A DNA stretch of 64,000 bases from a virus. A program made the translations under genes and the position numbers. Under the pieces are notes generated by a model. It was not told the origin of the DNA. It saw nothing but the letters and a program-made list of their open reading frames with translations, and did not search any database. This document shows, piece by piece, positions 35,049 to 43,394 of the stretch (the first letter of the stretch is position 1; each line of letters opens with the position of its first letter). The stretch spans positions 62,001 to 126,000 of the IMG/VR virus record IMGVR_UViG_3300021425_000008. One strand, 5' to 3'.

Positions 35049-36521
35049 ATGTTAAATCCCTTTTTTCTAAACGGTACTAGATCCGAACAAAACCTAATCC
35101 AGAGTCTTGTCAACGAACAGTTGCAGATGTATGGTGTGGAAGTATATTATCTTCCAAGAACTTATGCTACAACCAATTCAATTATAAAGGAAGTAATTGA
35201 ATCTGAGTTTAAGAATGCATATCCATTAGAAGCATATATCGATAATTACGAAGGATATACTGGACAAGGAACAATCTTATCAAAATTTGGTATTGAAAAT
35301 AGAGATGATCTTCAGTTGATCATTTCGAAAGAAAGATTTGAAAACTATATTGCACCACTGACTGAAGGTCTTTCCAACATGGAACTGACTGACAGACCTA
35401 AAGAGGGTGACCTTATTTACTTCCCACTAGGAGATAGACTTTTTGAGATTAAGTTTGTTGAACACGAACAACCATTCTATCAACTTAAGAAGACATATAT
35501 CTATGAGTTGAGATGTGAACTCTTTAGATATGAAGACGAAGTTATCGATACTGGTGTTGATACAATCGACGACGAGATTGCACAAATTGGTTATATTCAA
35601 ACTTTGAATTTGATTGGTGTTGGATCTACTGCAATAGCAGAAGTGGACTGGTGTGCTACAGGTGCAGTCAATGAAATCACAATTCAAAACATGGGTAAGG
35701 GATTTACTGCCCAACCCGTAGTCGGTTTCTCTTCAGCACCTCCAGGTGGAGTTACTGCAACAGGTATTGCCTCCGTCTCTTATGCATATCCTGCGTGTGA
35801 TGGTAAGTCTGGAAGAGTATCTGCAATTCACATCACAAATGCTGGTTGTGGATATACTGTCCCACCAGCAATCACGGTGAATGGTGGTGGTGGATCTGGA
35901 TTTGCTGCAACCACTGGTATCTCTACTGCTGGTTCTATTCAGGCTATCAGAGTTACAAATGGTGGTTCTGGTTACTACAAAGCTCCAACTGTTTCTATTG
36001 GTAATAGTTCTGGTACGTATCCTATCTTCGATTCTTCGATAGTCTATAGCTTTGATGCTAACACGTTTACGTTCGACTCAGCATTCCCACGTCCAACAAG
36101 AGATGCAGTCGGTCTTGCAACTATTTCTGCTTCTGGTATTGTTACTGCGGTATATGTTATCGAAGGTGGTGAAGGATATGACCATCCACCACAAGTCACA
36201 CTTTCTGGTCCTGCAGTCAATAATGTTGTTTCTGTTGGTGGGACGTTTATATTCAATGAGGTTGTCACTGGATCTATTTCAAGCACCACTGCAAGAGTCA
36301 AGGAATGGGATGGTGTCAACGATATCATGGAGGTAAGTATTGTAGATGGTTACTTCCAGGTTGGTGAGGTATTGACTGGTCAAGATTCTGGTGCTAAGTA
36401 CGTCATTGGTGGAACAAATGATGATGATCTTGTCGATCCATATGCAGACAATGACAATATTGAAATCGAGGCTGACACTATCATTGACTTCTCACAAAGT
36501 AATCCATTTGGAATGCCTTGA
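35049..36521 (+). CDS. 14: Neck protein gp14, enlarged
   Basis: 490 aa against 256 aa in T4. The N-terminal 180 residues (MLNPFFLNGTRSEQNLIQSL, VEVYYLPRTYA, GDLIYFPLGDRLFEIKFVEH) are the gp14 core. The rest consists of three or four GxGYxxPPxV modules (GKGFTAQPVV, GCGYTVPPAI, GSGYYKAPTV, GEGYDHPPQV) and one TGQDSGAKYVIGG element, the same modules as in the baseplate proteins. The added part probably decorates the neck surface. Confidence 0.85.
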   Translation: MLNPFFLNGTRSEQNLIQSLVNEQLQMYGVEVYYLPRTYATTNSIIKEVIESEFKNAYPLEAYIDNYEGYTGQGTILSKFGIENRDDLQLIISKERFENYIAPLTEGLSNMELTDRPKEGDLIYFPLGDRLFEIKFVEHEQPFYQLKKTYIYELRCELFRYEDEVIDTGVDTIDDEIAQIGYIQTLNLIGVGSTAIAEVDWCATGAVNEITIQNMGKGFTAQPVVGFSSAPPGGVTATGIASVSYAYPACDGKSGRVSAIHITNAGCGYTVPPAITVNGGGGSGFAATTGISTAGSIQAIRVTNGGSGYYKAPTVSIGNSSGTYPIFDSSIVYSFDANTFTFDSAFPRPTRDAVGLATISASGIVTAVYVIEGGEGYDHPPQVTLSGPAVNNVVSVGGTFIFNEVVTGSISSTTARVKEWDGVNDIMEVSIVDGYFQVGEVLTGQDSGAKYVIGGTNDDDLVDPYADNDNIEIEADTIIDFSQSNPFGMP

Positions 36522-36530
36522 TACAAATCT

Positions 36531-36538
36531 GTTAAATA
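36531..36538 (+). promoter_or_regulatory. Late promoter variant GTTAAATA
   Basis: Located 22 nt before the gp15 ATG. Confidence 0.5.
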
Positions 36539-36559
36539 GAGGTATATACCTGTAAAATA

Positions 36560-37561
36560 ATGTTTGAGTATTTTTACAACGAGATCTTTAGATCTGTTAT
36601 CATTGGTTTTGGATCAATGTTTAACGGTATACAGATCAAACACAAAGATGACTCTGATGATACCACAAGTATTATAAAGGTTCCTCTTGCATATGGTCCT
36701 ACTCAGAAGTTTCTTGCAAGGTTGAATCAGAACCCTGATCTGAATCATCCGACACAGATGACACTTCCAAGAATGTCATTTGAGTTTACCAATCTTGCTT
36801 ACGATCCTTCACGTAAGACTACTCAAACACAACAGATGGTTGTCAAATCCTTGGATGGAACTGAGGAAAGAAAGACCTATCTACCTGTTCCATATAATAT
36901 GACGATTGTCCTTTCAGTTTACACAAAACTGAATGATGACATGTTGCAGATCGTAGAACAAATCGTTCCATATTTTCAACCAGGTTACACTCTCCCGATT
37001 AAATTCCTTGGTAATTTTAATGAGGTAAGAAATGTCCCTGTTGTCTTAGACAACATTGATATGTCAGATGAATATGAGGGGAACTTCGATACAAGAAGAG
37101 CTCTTCTGTATACATTCACATTCACCGTCAAGACCATGGTCTTCGGTCCTCTCAGAGACGTTTCCAGCGATATCATCAAAAAGGTTTCTATCGGATACGT
37201 TACTGGCAATAAGGGTGGTAATCAGTACGAGAGAGATATTACATATCAGGTCACACCAAGAGCGCTCAAAGAATATGATGGTGTAGTTGCAACACTTCTC
37301 GCAGAAAACGTTGATATGAGTGAGACTGTGATTGATGTTGAGAATGGTTCAGCAATCTCTGAAGGATCTTACATCTATGTGGATCAGGAGGAGATGTATG
37401 TAGAGACGGTTTCAGACAATAAGATTCTCGTCAGGAGAGCTCAAGATAGGACACCTCTTCAGAATCATGTCAGTGGAACAAAGGTCTTTAATATTAACGC
37501 TGCCGATAATGCCATGATTGAACTCGGAGATGACTTCGGGTTTGATGGTACTATTTTGTGA
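36560..37561 (+). CDS. 15: Tail sheath stabilizer and completion protein gp15
   Basis: 333 aa (T4 272 aa). MFEYFYNEIFRSVIIGFGSM then GIQIKH and KVPLAYGPTQKFLARLN match the gp15 N-terminus (T4 begins with a similar MFGYFYN). The central LPRMSFEF and QIVEQIVPYFQPGYTLPIKF are also family-typical. gp15 caps the tail and binds the neck. The C-terminal 85 residues (VDQEEMYVETVSDNKI, then NHVSGTKVFNI) are extra relative to T4 and match a module found in the baseplate giants. Confidence 0.85.
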   Translation: MFEYFYNEIFRSVIIGFGSMFNGIQIKHKDDSDDTTSIIKVPLAYGPTQKFLARLNQNPDLNHPTQMTLPRMSFEFTNLAYDPSRKTTQTQQMVVKSLDGTEERKTYLPVPYNMTIVLSVYTKLNDDMLQIVEQIVPYFQPGYTLPIKFLGNFNEVRNVPVVLDNIDMSDEYEGNFDTRRALLYTFTFTVKTMVFGPLRDVSSDIIKKVSIGYVTGNKGGNQYERDITYQVTPRALKEYDGVVATLLAENVDMSETVIDVENGSAISEGSYIYVDQEEMYVETVSDNKILVRRAQDRTPLQNHVSGTKVFNINAADNAMIELGDDFGFDGTIL

Positions 37562-37568
37562 GGTGAGT

Positions 37569-37994
37569 ATGGATAAGTATGAAAAGCTTAATGAAACTTT
37601 TGATGTTGAACCCATCGAAGTAAAGAAGGAAGTTAAAAGTGTCGAAAAACAAATCCAAAAATTTGAAAACTCCAACGAAGATATCCGTAAAGACTACGAA
37701 TATACCAGGGGTAATTTATATTCGATCATTGAAAAAGGTCAAGAAGCAATCAATGGCATCTTAGAACTTGCTCAAGAGAGTGAGATGCCTCGTGCATATG
37801 AAGTTGCTGGACAGTTAATTAAAAACGTATCAGACGCAACTGATAAATTGATGGATTTGCAGAAAAAACTTAAAGATGTAAATGAGGAAAAGGATAAAGG
37901 ACCTACCTCGGTAACTAATAATGCACTTTTTGTAGGCAGTACCGCAGATTTGCAAAAAATGTTGAAAAACGTCAACAAAGATCTAAATAGTTAA
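37569..37994 (+). CDS. 16: Terminase small subunit gp16
   Basis: 141 aa from the ATG at 37569, with AGGTGAG just upstream; an in-frame start at 37518 lies inside gp15 and is rejected. RKDYEYTRGNLYSIIEKGQE, then ILELAQESEMPRAYEVAGQL, and a C-terminal NNALFVGSTADLQKML match T4 gp16 (164 aa). gp16 forms a ring that regulates the packaging motor. Confidence 0.9.
   Translation: MDKYEKLNETFDVEPIEVKKEVKSVEKQIQKFENSNEDIRKDYEYTRGNLYSIIEKGQEAINGILELAQESEMPRAYEVAGQLIKNVSDATDKLMDLQKKLKDVNEEKDKGPTSVTNNALFVGSTADLQKMLKNVNKDLNS
37982..37989 (+). promoter_or_regulatory. Late promoter variant TCTAAATA
   Basis: Overlaps the last codons of gp16 and lies 17 nt before the 65-aa gene, which also has AGGAG upstream of its ATG. 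Confidence 0.55.
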
Positions 37995-38005
37995 AAAGAT
38001 AGGAG

Positions 38006-38203
38006 ATGGCCGCTACTCCTGTTGTCAACATAGTTATTGCTCAAGGTACAGACTTCAGTGAAAGTTTTACTTCTACTGAATCTGATGGAAGTGCTTCTAA
38101 ATTGATCTTTAACACAACCGAGAACAAAGTACAGATGTATCTTGGTTCTGAGTGGAAATCATTGGCATTCGAACTGGATACATACACAGCAGTCGGTCTC
38201 TGA
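38006..38203 (+). CDS. 65-aa hypothetical protein in the terminase insert
   Basis: MAATPVVNIVIAQGTDFSES then NTTENKVQMYLGSEWKSLAF. It looks like two short beta motifs: a domain start seen in marine phage fibre proteins (NIVIAQGTDFSESF) and a strand/Trp motif (MYLGSEWKSL). It may be a truncated fibre-type domain or a small head protein. First gene of the segment separating gp16 from gp17. Confidence 0.5.
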   Translation: MAATPVVNIVIAQGTDFSESFTSTESDGSASKLIFNTTENKVQMYLGSEWKSLAFELDTYTAVGL

Positions 38204-38209
38204 TAAATA
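38202..38209 (+). promoter_or_regulatory. Late promoter box GATAAATA
   Basis: Located 23 nt before the 431-aa gene. Confidence 0.65.
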
Positions 38210-38231
38210 ATATTAAATACTCCTCAGTTGA

Positions 38232-39527
38232 ATGGCTAAGAACGGCAAGTGTGATGCTGGACAGTATTACTGTTACACCGATAAAAAATGTAAGGATATT
38301 CCAAAGGGTTTCGATGTAGATCCTAAGGGAATGCTCCGTAAGGAGAATGGTCATACCGTTTCTGAGGAGGGTCTTCGTGATTGGTTTGGTAAGTCCAAAT
38401 CTAAAGATGGTAAGAAAGGTTGGGTCAATGTTGTAACAGGTGATTCTTGTGCGAGTGACAAACCTGGTGAAGGTATCCCTAAGTGTGTATCTTCATCCAA
38501 AAGGGCAAGTATGTCCAAGAAAGAAAGAGTTGCAGCACAGGCTGCTAAGAGAAGAGAAGATCCAGGACAACAGAAAAAGTCTGGAGCTTCAAAACCAACA
38601 AATGTTAAAACTGACCGTAAGGTAAAAGAGGACATGGACATCAACGAAGCAAAAGACAAGAAGGGTAAGGGTTCTGGTTCTAAGGATGCTTGTTACCATA
38701 AGGTCAAGTCACGTTATTCCGTATGGCCTTCTGCATATGCCTCTGGTGCATTGGTGAAGTGTCGTAAAGTTGGTGCTGCTAATTGGGGTAACTCAACTAA
38801 GAAAGAAGAGTACATGGCTCTTCCTGAGTTTACCGATCTGCAGATCAAAGCAATGAGAGCTGCTGGTATTGAGGTTGAGGTAATAGACGAGAAGTGCTGG
38901 AAGGGATATGAGAAGAAAGGTATGAAGACCATGTTTGGTAAGAGATATCCAAACTGCGTCAAGAAAGAAGAAGCTACATGTATGGGGAGCAAGAAAGGTG
39001 AAGAGTGTCCTATTCACGGGAAGAAAGAGTGTCCTACACTCGAAGAGGCAACAAGAATTCCTCCTAAAACTGGAAACATCTTTCTGATTTCTTTCTCTTG
39101 GAGAGGGAAATATATGAATATGAAACTCTTTTTCCCTGAGGTAAGAAATCCTACAAGATCTGAAATTCAAGATGCACTTGATAAGTTCTATCCTGGTTGT
39201 AATCTTTTGAGATTTGACAAGACAACATTCCAACCCTCGGACTCTGTTCTGAATGTTGGTGTTAGTGAAGAGGTTGAGGAACTTGAAGAGAAGTCTGCAG
39301 CATGGCAGAGAAAGGAAGGAAAAAATCCTGAGGGTGGTCTGAACGAAAAGGGTCGTAAGTCATACGAAAGAGAAAATCCTGGTTCTGATCTCAAGGCACC
39401 TCAACCAGAAGGTGGTCCAAGAAAGAGATCATTCTGTGCTCGTATGGGTGGAATGAAGGGGCCTATGAAGGATGAGAAGGGTAGACCAACCCGTAAGGCT
39501 TTGGCGTTAAGAAAGTGGAAGTGCTGA
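38232..39527 (+). CDS. Mosaic Cys/Lys-rich protein (DUF5872/DUF6321-like segments)
   Basis: 431 aa, strongly basic, assembled from short segments: CDAGQYYCYTDKKCKDIPKG near the start; EEGLRDWFGKSKSKDGKKGW with GDSCASDKPGEGIPKC (DUF5872-like, residues about 45-110); ACYHKVKSRYSVWPSAYASG (about 151-171); KCWKGYEKKGMKTMFGKRYP (about 222-241); a Cys/His cluster (TCMGSKKGEECPIHGKKECP, about 250-269); and KSAAWQRKEGKNPEGGLNEK with SFCARMGGM..P and a C-terminal LRKWKC (DUF6321-like). I/LxE sites occur between segments (INE|A, LEE|A). It is likely packaged or virion-associated; family names are from memory and function is unknown. Confidence 0.6.
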   Translation: MAKNGKCDAGQYYCYTDKKCKDIPKGFDVDPKGMLRKENGHTVSEEGLRDWFGKSKSKDGKKGWVNVVTGDSCASDKPGEGIPKCVSSSKRASMSKKERVAAQAAKRREDPGQQKKSGASKPTNVKTDRKVKEDMDINEAKDKKGKGSGSKDACYHKVKSRYSVWPSAYASGALVKCRKVGAANWGNSTKKEEYMALPEFTDLQIKAMRAAGIEVEVIDEKCWKGYEKKGMKTMFGKRYPNCVKKEEATCMGSKKGEECPIHGKKECPTLEEATRIPPKTGNIFLISFSWRGKYMNMKLFFPEVRNPTRSEIQDALDKFYPGCNLLRFDKTTFQPSDSVLNVGVSEEVEELEEKSAAWQRKEGKNPEGGLNEKGRKSYERENPGSDLKAPQPEGGPRKRSFCARMGGMKGPMKDEKGRPTRKALALRKWKC

Positions 39528-39528
39528 T

Positions 39529-39846
39529 ATGAAAAGTTTTAAAGATTTTCTTCAAGAAAGTGTCAATATTCAACATGTTGATACACTCATTGTAAATGGC
39601 TCTGATTCAAACACTCAAAGTGTAGGTGAAGAGTTTTCAGCAGATGTAATGTACCAAGGTAGTATTCATAGAATTTCTATGGTTACTGAAAATGGTATTC
39701 CATCAAAGAATCAACTTGCAGAGTATCTACAAGATGATTACCCTGGTGCTATTGTTCAACAGATTTATGTAAAAGAGACATCTGATAAATCTATAAAAAT
39801 CAAAGATGATAAAAGATATCATCCAGCAAAATTAGATTGGGTATAA
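39529..39846 (+). CDS. Putative internal head protein with capsid-targeting peptide
   Basis: 105 aa. The first ten residues, MKSFKDFLQE, followed by Ser, match the layout of the T4 capsid-targeting sequence (MKTYQEFIAE|A) of internal proteins and Alt, including the L/I-x-E cleavage site of the gp21 prohead protease, which is encoded in this window. The mature part (residues 11-105) is an alpha/beta domain with VTENGIPSKNQLAEYLQDDY and a KIKDDKRYHPAKLDWV end. It begins two bases after the upstream stop. Confidence 0.6.
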   Translation: MKSFKDFLQESVNIQHVDTLIVNGSDSNTQSVGEEFSADVMYQGSIHRISMVTENGIPSKNQLAEYLQDDYPGAIVQQIYVKETSDKSIKIKDDKRYHPAKLDWV

Positions 39847-39849
39847 ATT

Positions 39850-41412
39850 ATGGCACAGTGGAATAAGACTACACAAGATTATCTAAACCAAGAAAGAAGT
39901 TTATTTGAAGTTTATATTTGTGCAGATAGGTACGGTAATATTGATGGATGTAATGGAACTGCAAGTGGTAGTGGTGCGTTTGGAGAACAAATAGTATCTC
40001 AAATCACACCAGTATTTCAACTTGATGCTCTCTACGGATTAGACTCTAATAAGTTTGAAAGATATTCTTTTGGAACTGGCATAACAACTTCCAATACTTT
40101 GATGACTGCATCAACAGGAACTGGTGCATATGGTTATGGTGTTGTTCGTTCAAAACGAGCAGTAAGATATAGACCAGGACAAGGTGCTCTTGGAAGATTC
40201 ACAGCACAGTTTTCTGGTGGTGTAGAAGGATATACACAAAGAGCAGGATTTTTTGCACAAGAACAAGCACTTCAAGTTGGTTATAGTACTGAAGGAAAAT
40301 TTGGTATTCTGCGAGAGAATGGTGGTAAAGCACACATTCATAGATTTGAAGTTACAACACCTACTAGTGGATCAGAAGACATAACAGTCACTCTTGCTGG
40401 AACTGCAACTACTGTAACTATTCCATCAGGAACTGCTACTCAAAATGCAACAGGTATTGGAACAAATACTTTTTCTGGTTGGATTACTGATTATCAAAAT
40501 GGATATATTGAATTCTTATCTACAAGTGTAGGACCAAAAACAGGAACATTCTCTATAGTAAGTTCTGGAACACTTGTAGCAACATCGACAACAGCACAAG
40601 CGGGTGTTGCAAATTCAACCAACTGGATATATCAAGATGATTGGAATTTTGATACTCTAACAGGTGTTGGTGGAACTACAAACCCATCAGGAGTTACATT
40701 AGATCCAACAAAATTGAATGTATATCAAATCAACTTCCGTTGGTTGGGTGCAGGTGAAATGAGGTTTGCTATTGAAAACCCAACTACTGGTGATATGATG
40801 CCCATTCATCACATTCATTATACCAATAGACATAATGATGTTCACCTTGACAACCCATCACTTAAACTTGGTTATGTCGCAGCTGAACTAAACGGAAATA
40901 CTGGTGTTGGTGTAACAGTATCTGGTGCATCTATGTTGGGTGCTATCGAAGGTGTTATTAACACAACAACATATCCAATTGGTGCTAGAAGGGCAAAGAC
41001 GGGTGGTATGAATACTACCGATACAAAATATCATCTACTCACCATTAAAAGTAATTTAATTGAAAACAATAAAATCAATACCAGAGAACTTTTAATAAAA
41101 AGGTTGACTGCTGGAACCACAGCATCTGCATCAGTCCCTTGTACTCTTTATCTTTATATTGATCCAACATATTCTACAAATAATTTAGACTTTACCCCTA
41201 TTGGAAACGCAGCATCATATTCCACAACTGACGCAACAATTACTGGTGGAACTCCAATTGCTATTTTCAATATTACATCTGGAGCACCTGACCATTTTGA
41301 CCTAGATAACTTAAGAATTGCACTCCCACCACAAACAAAACTTGCTGTTGCAATCGAAGCAACAGGTGTTATGCAATCTGCAAGTTGTGGAGTAACATTT
41401 ATTGAGGATTAA
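39850..41412 (+). CDS. Virion structural protein, fibre-like
   Basis: 520 aa. AQWNKTTQDYLNQERSLFEV then YICADRYGNIDG form the N-terminus. The middle has a glycine-rich head-like domain (RSKRAVRYRPGQGALGRFTA; GYTQRAGFFAQEQALQVGY) and NFRWLGAGEMRFAIENPTTG with PIHHIHYTNRH. The fold is all-beta in appearance. Its codons are more A-rich than those of the flanking terminase gene, hinting at separate origin. Exact role unknown. Confidence 0.55.
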   Translation: MAQWNKTTQDYLNQERSLFEVYICADRYGNIDGCNGTASGSGAFGEQIVSQITPVFQLDALYGLDSNKFERYSFGTGITTSNTLMTASTGTGAYGYGVVRSKRAVRYRPGQGALGRFTAQFSGGVEGYTQRAGFFAQEQALQVGYSTEGKFGILRENGGKAHIHRFEVTTPTSGSEDITVTLAGTATTVTIPSGTATQNATGIGTNTFSGWITDYQNGYIEFLSTSVGPKTGTFSIVSSGTLVATSTTAQAGVANSTNWIYQDDWNFDTLTGVGGTTNPSGVTLDPTKLNVYQINFRWLGAGEMRFAIENPTTGDMMPIHHIHYTNRHNDVHLDNPSLKLGYVAAELNGNTGVGVTVSGASMLGAIEGVINTTTYPIGARRAKTGGMNTTDTKYHLLTIKSNLIENNKINTRELLIKRLTAGTTASASVPCTLYLYIDPTYSTNNLDFTPIGNAASYSTTDATITGGTPIAIFNITSGAPDHFDLDNLRIALPPQTKLAVAIEATGVMQSASCGVTFIED

Positions 41413-41418
41413 TTTTTC

Positions 41419-43083
41419 ATGGCAAGTGACGTATATCTTGGTAATCCCCTTCTTAAGAAGGCGAATACACCGATTGAATTTACTAAAGAACAAATTGAAG
41501 AGTATATTAAGTGTAAGGACGACCCAGTTTACTTTGCACAAAATTACGTCCAGATTGTAACCCTGGACCATGGTCTTCAACCATTCAAGACCTATGACTT
41601 TCAGGAAAAGTTAATTAAAAACTTCCACGAGAACAGATTTAATATCTGTAAGATGCCTCGACAGACTGGTAAGTCTACAACGTGTGTGTCTTATCTTTTA
41701 CACTACGCAATTTTCAATGATAGTGTTAATATAGGTATCCTGGCAAACAAGGCAACGACTGCTAGAGAACTTCTTTCAAGACTTGCCACAGCATATGAAA
41801 ACCTCCCGACATGGATGCAACAAGGAATCTTGGTCTGGAATAAAGGAAACATCGAATTAGAAAATGGCAGTAAGATATTGGCAGCTTCTACGTCTGCAAG
41901 TGCTGTCCGAGGCATGTCGTTTAACATTCTCTTCCTCGACGAATTTGCCTTCGTTCCAAATCATATTGCAGATGCGTTCTTTGCCTCTGTTTATCCTACT
42001 ATTACTTCTGGTAAATCAACGAAGGTAATCATCGTCTCTACCCCACACGGTATGAATCACTTCTACCGTATGTGGCATGATGCGGAGAAGGGTGCAAACG
42101 AATATGTACCGACAGACGTTCATTGGTCAGAAGTTCCTGGTAGGGATGAAGTCTGGAAAGAACAGACTATCAAGAACACATCTGAACAACAGTTCAAGAT
42201 TGAGTTTGAGTGTGAGTTCCTAGGATCTGTTGATACTCTGATTGCACCTAGTAAATTAAAAGCACTTGTTTACGATAATCCTCTGACACAAAATGCTGGA
42301 CTTGATGTCCACGAACAACCTAAGAAGGAAAATGACTATGTAATTACCGTTGACGTTGCAAGGGGTGTTGGAGAGGATTACTCTGCATTCATCGTTGCCG
42401 ACATTACAACATTCCCACATAAAGTAGTTGCCAAGTATCGTAATAATACGATCAAACCAATGTTGTTCCCCAATATCATCTGGGAAGTTGCCAAGTCATA
42501 TAACAATGCATTCATTCTCTGTGAGGTCAATGACATCGGAGATCAGATTGCTTCAATTCTTCAATACGATCTTGAGTATCAAAACCTTCTCATGTGTGCC
42601 ATGAGAGGTAGAGCAGGTCAAGTTGTTGGACAAGGGTTTTCTGGAACTAAAACACAACTTGGCGTCAAGATGTCTAAGACTGTCAAGAAGGTGGGATCAC
42701 TCAACCTGAAGACTATGATTGAAGAGAATAAGTTGTTGTTGAATGATTACGAGATTATATCAGAATTAACTACATTTATTTCGAAAGGAAACTCTTTTGA
42801 AGCGGAAGAAGGATGTAATGATGACCTTGCTATGTGTTTGGTCATCTATGCATGGTTGGTAGCTCAAGATTACTTTAAAGAACTGACTGATCAGGATGTC
42901 AGAAAGAGATTATATGAAGAACAAAAGAATCAAATCGAACAGGACATGGCTCCATTTGGTTTCTTGAATGACGGTCTTGATGATGGGGTATTTGTTGACA
43001 ATGAGGGAGATAGATGGACCTCTGCTCCAACATATGATGAATATGGAAACACTGCTGGTGGTTGGACTCTTTGGGATTACTAA
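41419..43083 (+). CDS. 17: Terminase large subunit gp17
   Basis: 554 aa (T4 610 aa). DHGLQPFKTYDFQEKLIKNF leads into the Walker A RQTGKST (residues 81-87) and Walker B ILFLDEF (Asp174, Glu175). The C-terminal nuclease has VITVDVARGVGEDYSAFIVA with its first metal-binding Asp, then CEVNDIGDQI and a later CNDDLAMCLVI. It drives DNA packaging into the prohead and cuts the concatemer. In T4 it directly follows gp16; here 3.4 kb intervenes. Confidence 0.95.
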   Translation: MASDVYLGNPLLKKANTPIEFTKEQIEEYIKCKDDPVYFAQNYVQIVTLDHGLQPFKTYDFQEKLIKNFHENRFNICKMPRQTGKSTTCVSYLLHYAIFNDSVNIGILANKATTARELLSRLATAYENLPTWMQQGILVWNKGNIELENGSKILAASTSASAVRGMSFNILFLDEFAFVPNHIADAFFASVYPTITSGKSTKVIIVSTPHGMNHFYRMWHDAEKGANEYVPTDVHWSEVPGRDEVWKEQTIKNTSEQQFKIEFECEFLGSVDTLIAPSKLKALVYDNPLTQNAGLDVHEQPKKENDYVITVDVARGVGEDYSAFIVADITTFPHKVVAKYRNNTIKPMLFPNIIWEVAKSYNNAFILCEVNDIGDQIASILQYDLEYQNLLMCAMRGRAGQVVGQGFSGTKTQLGVKMSKTVKKVGSLNLKTMIEENKLLLNDYEIISELTTFISKGNSFEAEEGCNDDLAMCLVIYAWLVAQDYFKELTDQDVRKRLYEEQKNQIEQDMAPFGFLNDGLDDGVFVDNEGDRWTSAPTYDEYGNTAGGWTLWDY

Positions 43084-43313
43084 TGGATTTAGATGAACAA
43101 CTAGAAATCAATCACCTATTTCTAACAGACAGAAAGTGTAAGAGTTGTAGAGAGGTCAAGAATTTAGTCGATGGGTTTTATAGAACAAGAAAGGATAGAG
43201 GGGCGGTTCCTTCCTCATATTCTTATGTGTGTAAGGAGTGTTTTATAGAAGGTGTCAAGGAACGAAAGAAGGATAAGTGCCCAAAATCTCGGTGGGAATA
43301 CCCAGATTGGTGA
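43083..43313 (+). CDS. Zinc-ribbon small protein
   Basis: 76 aa from the ATG at 43083 that overlaps the gp17 stop (TAATG). CKSC and CKEC are about 33 residues apart around NLVDGFYRTRKDRGAVPSSY. This four-cysteine pattern resembles the zinc-binding half of phage HNH-type proteins and small DNA-binding zinc ribbons, but no HNH residues are present. Possibly a terminase accessory. Confidence 0.6.
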   Translation: MDLDEQLEINHLFLTDRKCKSCREVKNLVDGFYRTRKDRGAVPSSYSYVCKECFIEGVKERKKDKCPKSRWEYPDW

Positions 43314-43349
43314 TTTACGTCGTGTTTACCCTCTCAAAACAGTCAAATT

Positions 43350-43357
43350 TCTAAATA
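43350..43357 (+). promoter_or_regulatory. Late promoter variant TCTAAATA
   Basis: Located 38 nt before the sheath gene; an AGGAGA ribosome-binding site sits between them. Confidence 0.6.
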
Positions 43358-43394
43358 TTAGTAGTTAAACTGAGACCCACAGGAGAGATAGAAA

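Noticed and set aside
37518-37568. N-terminal extension of gp16
   Set aside because: It would lie entirely within the end of gp15; AGGTGAG directly before the ATG at 37569 and the T4-like length favour the shorter form.
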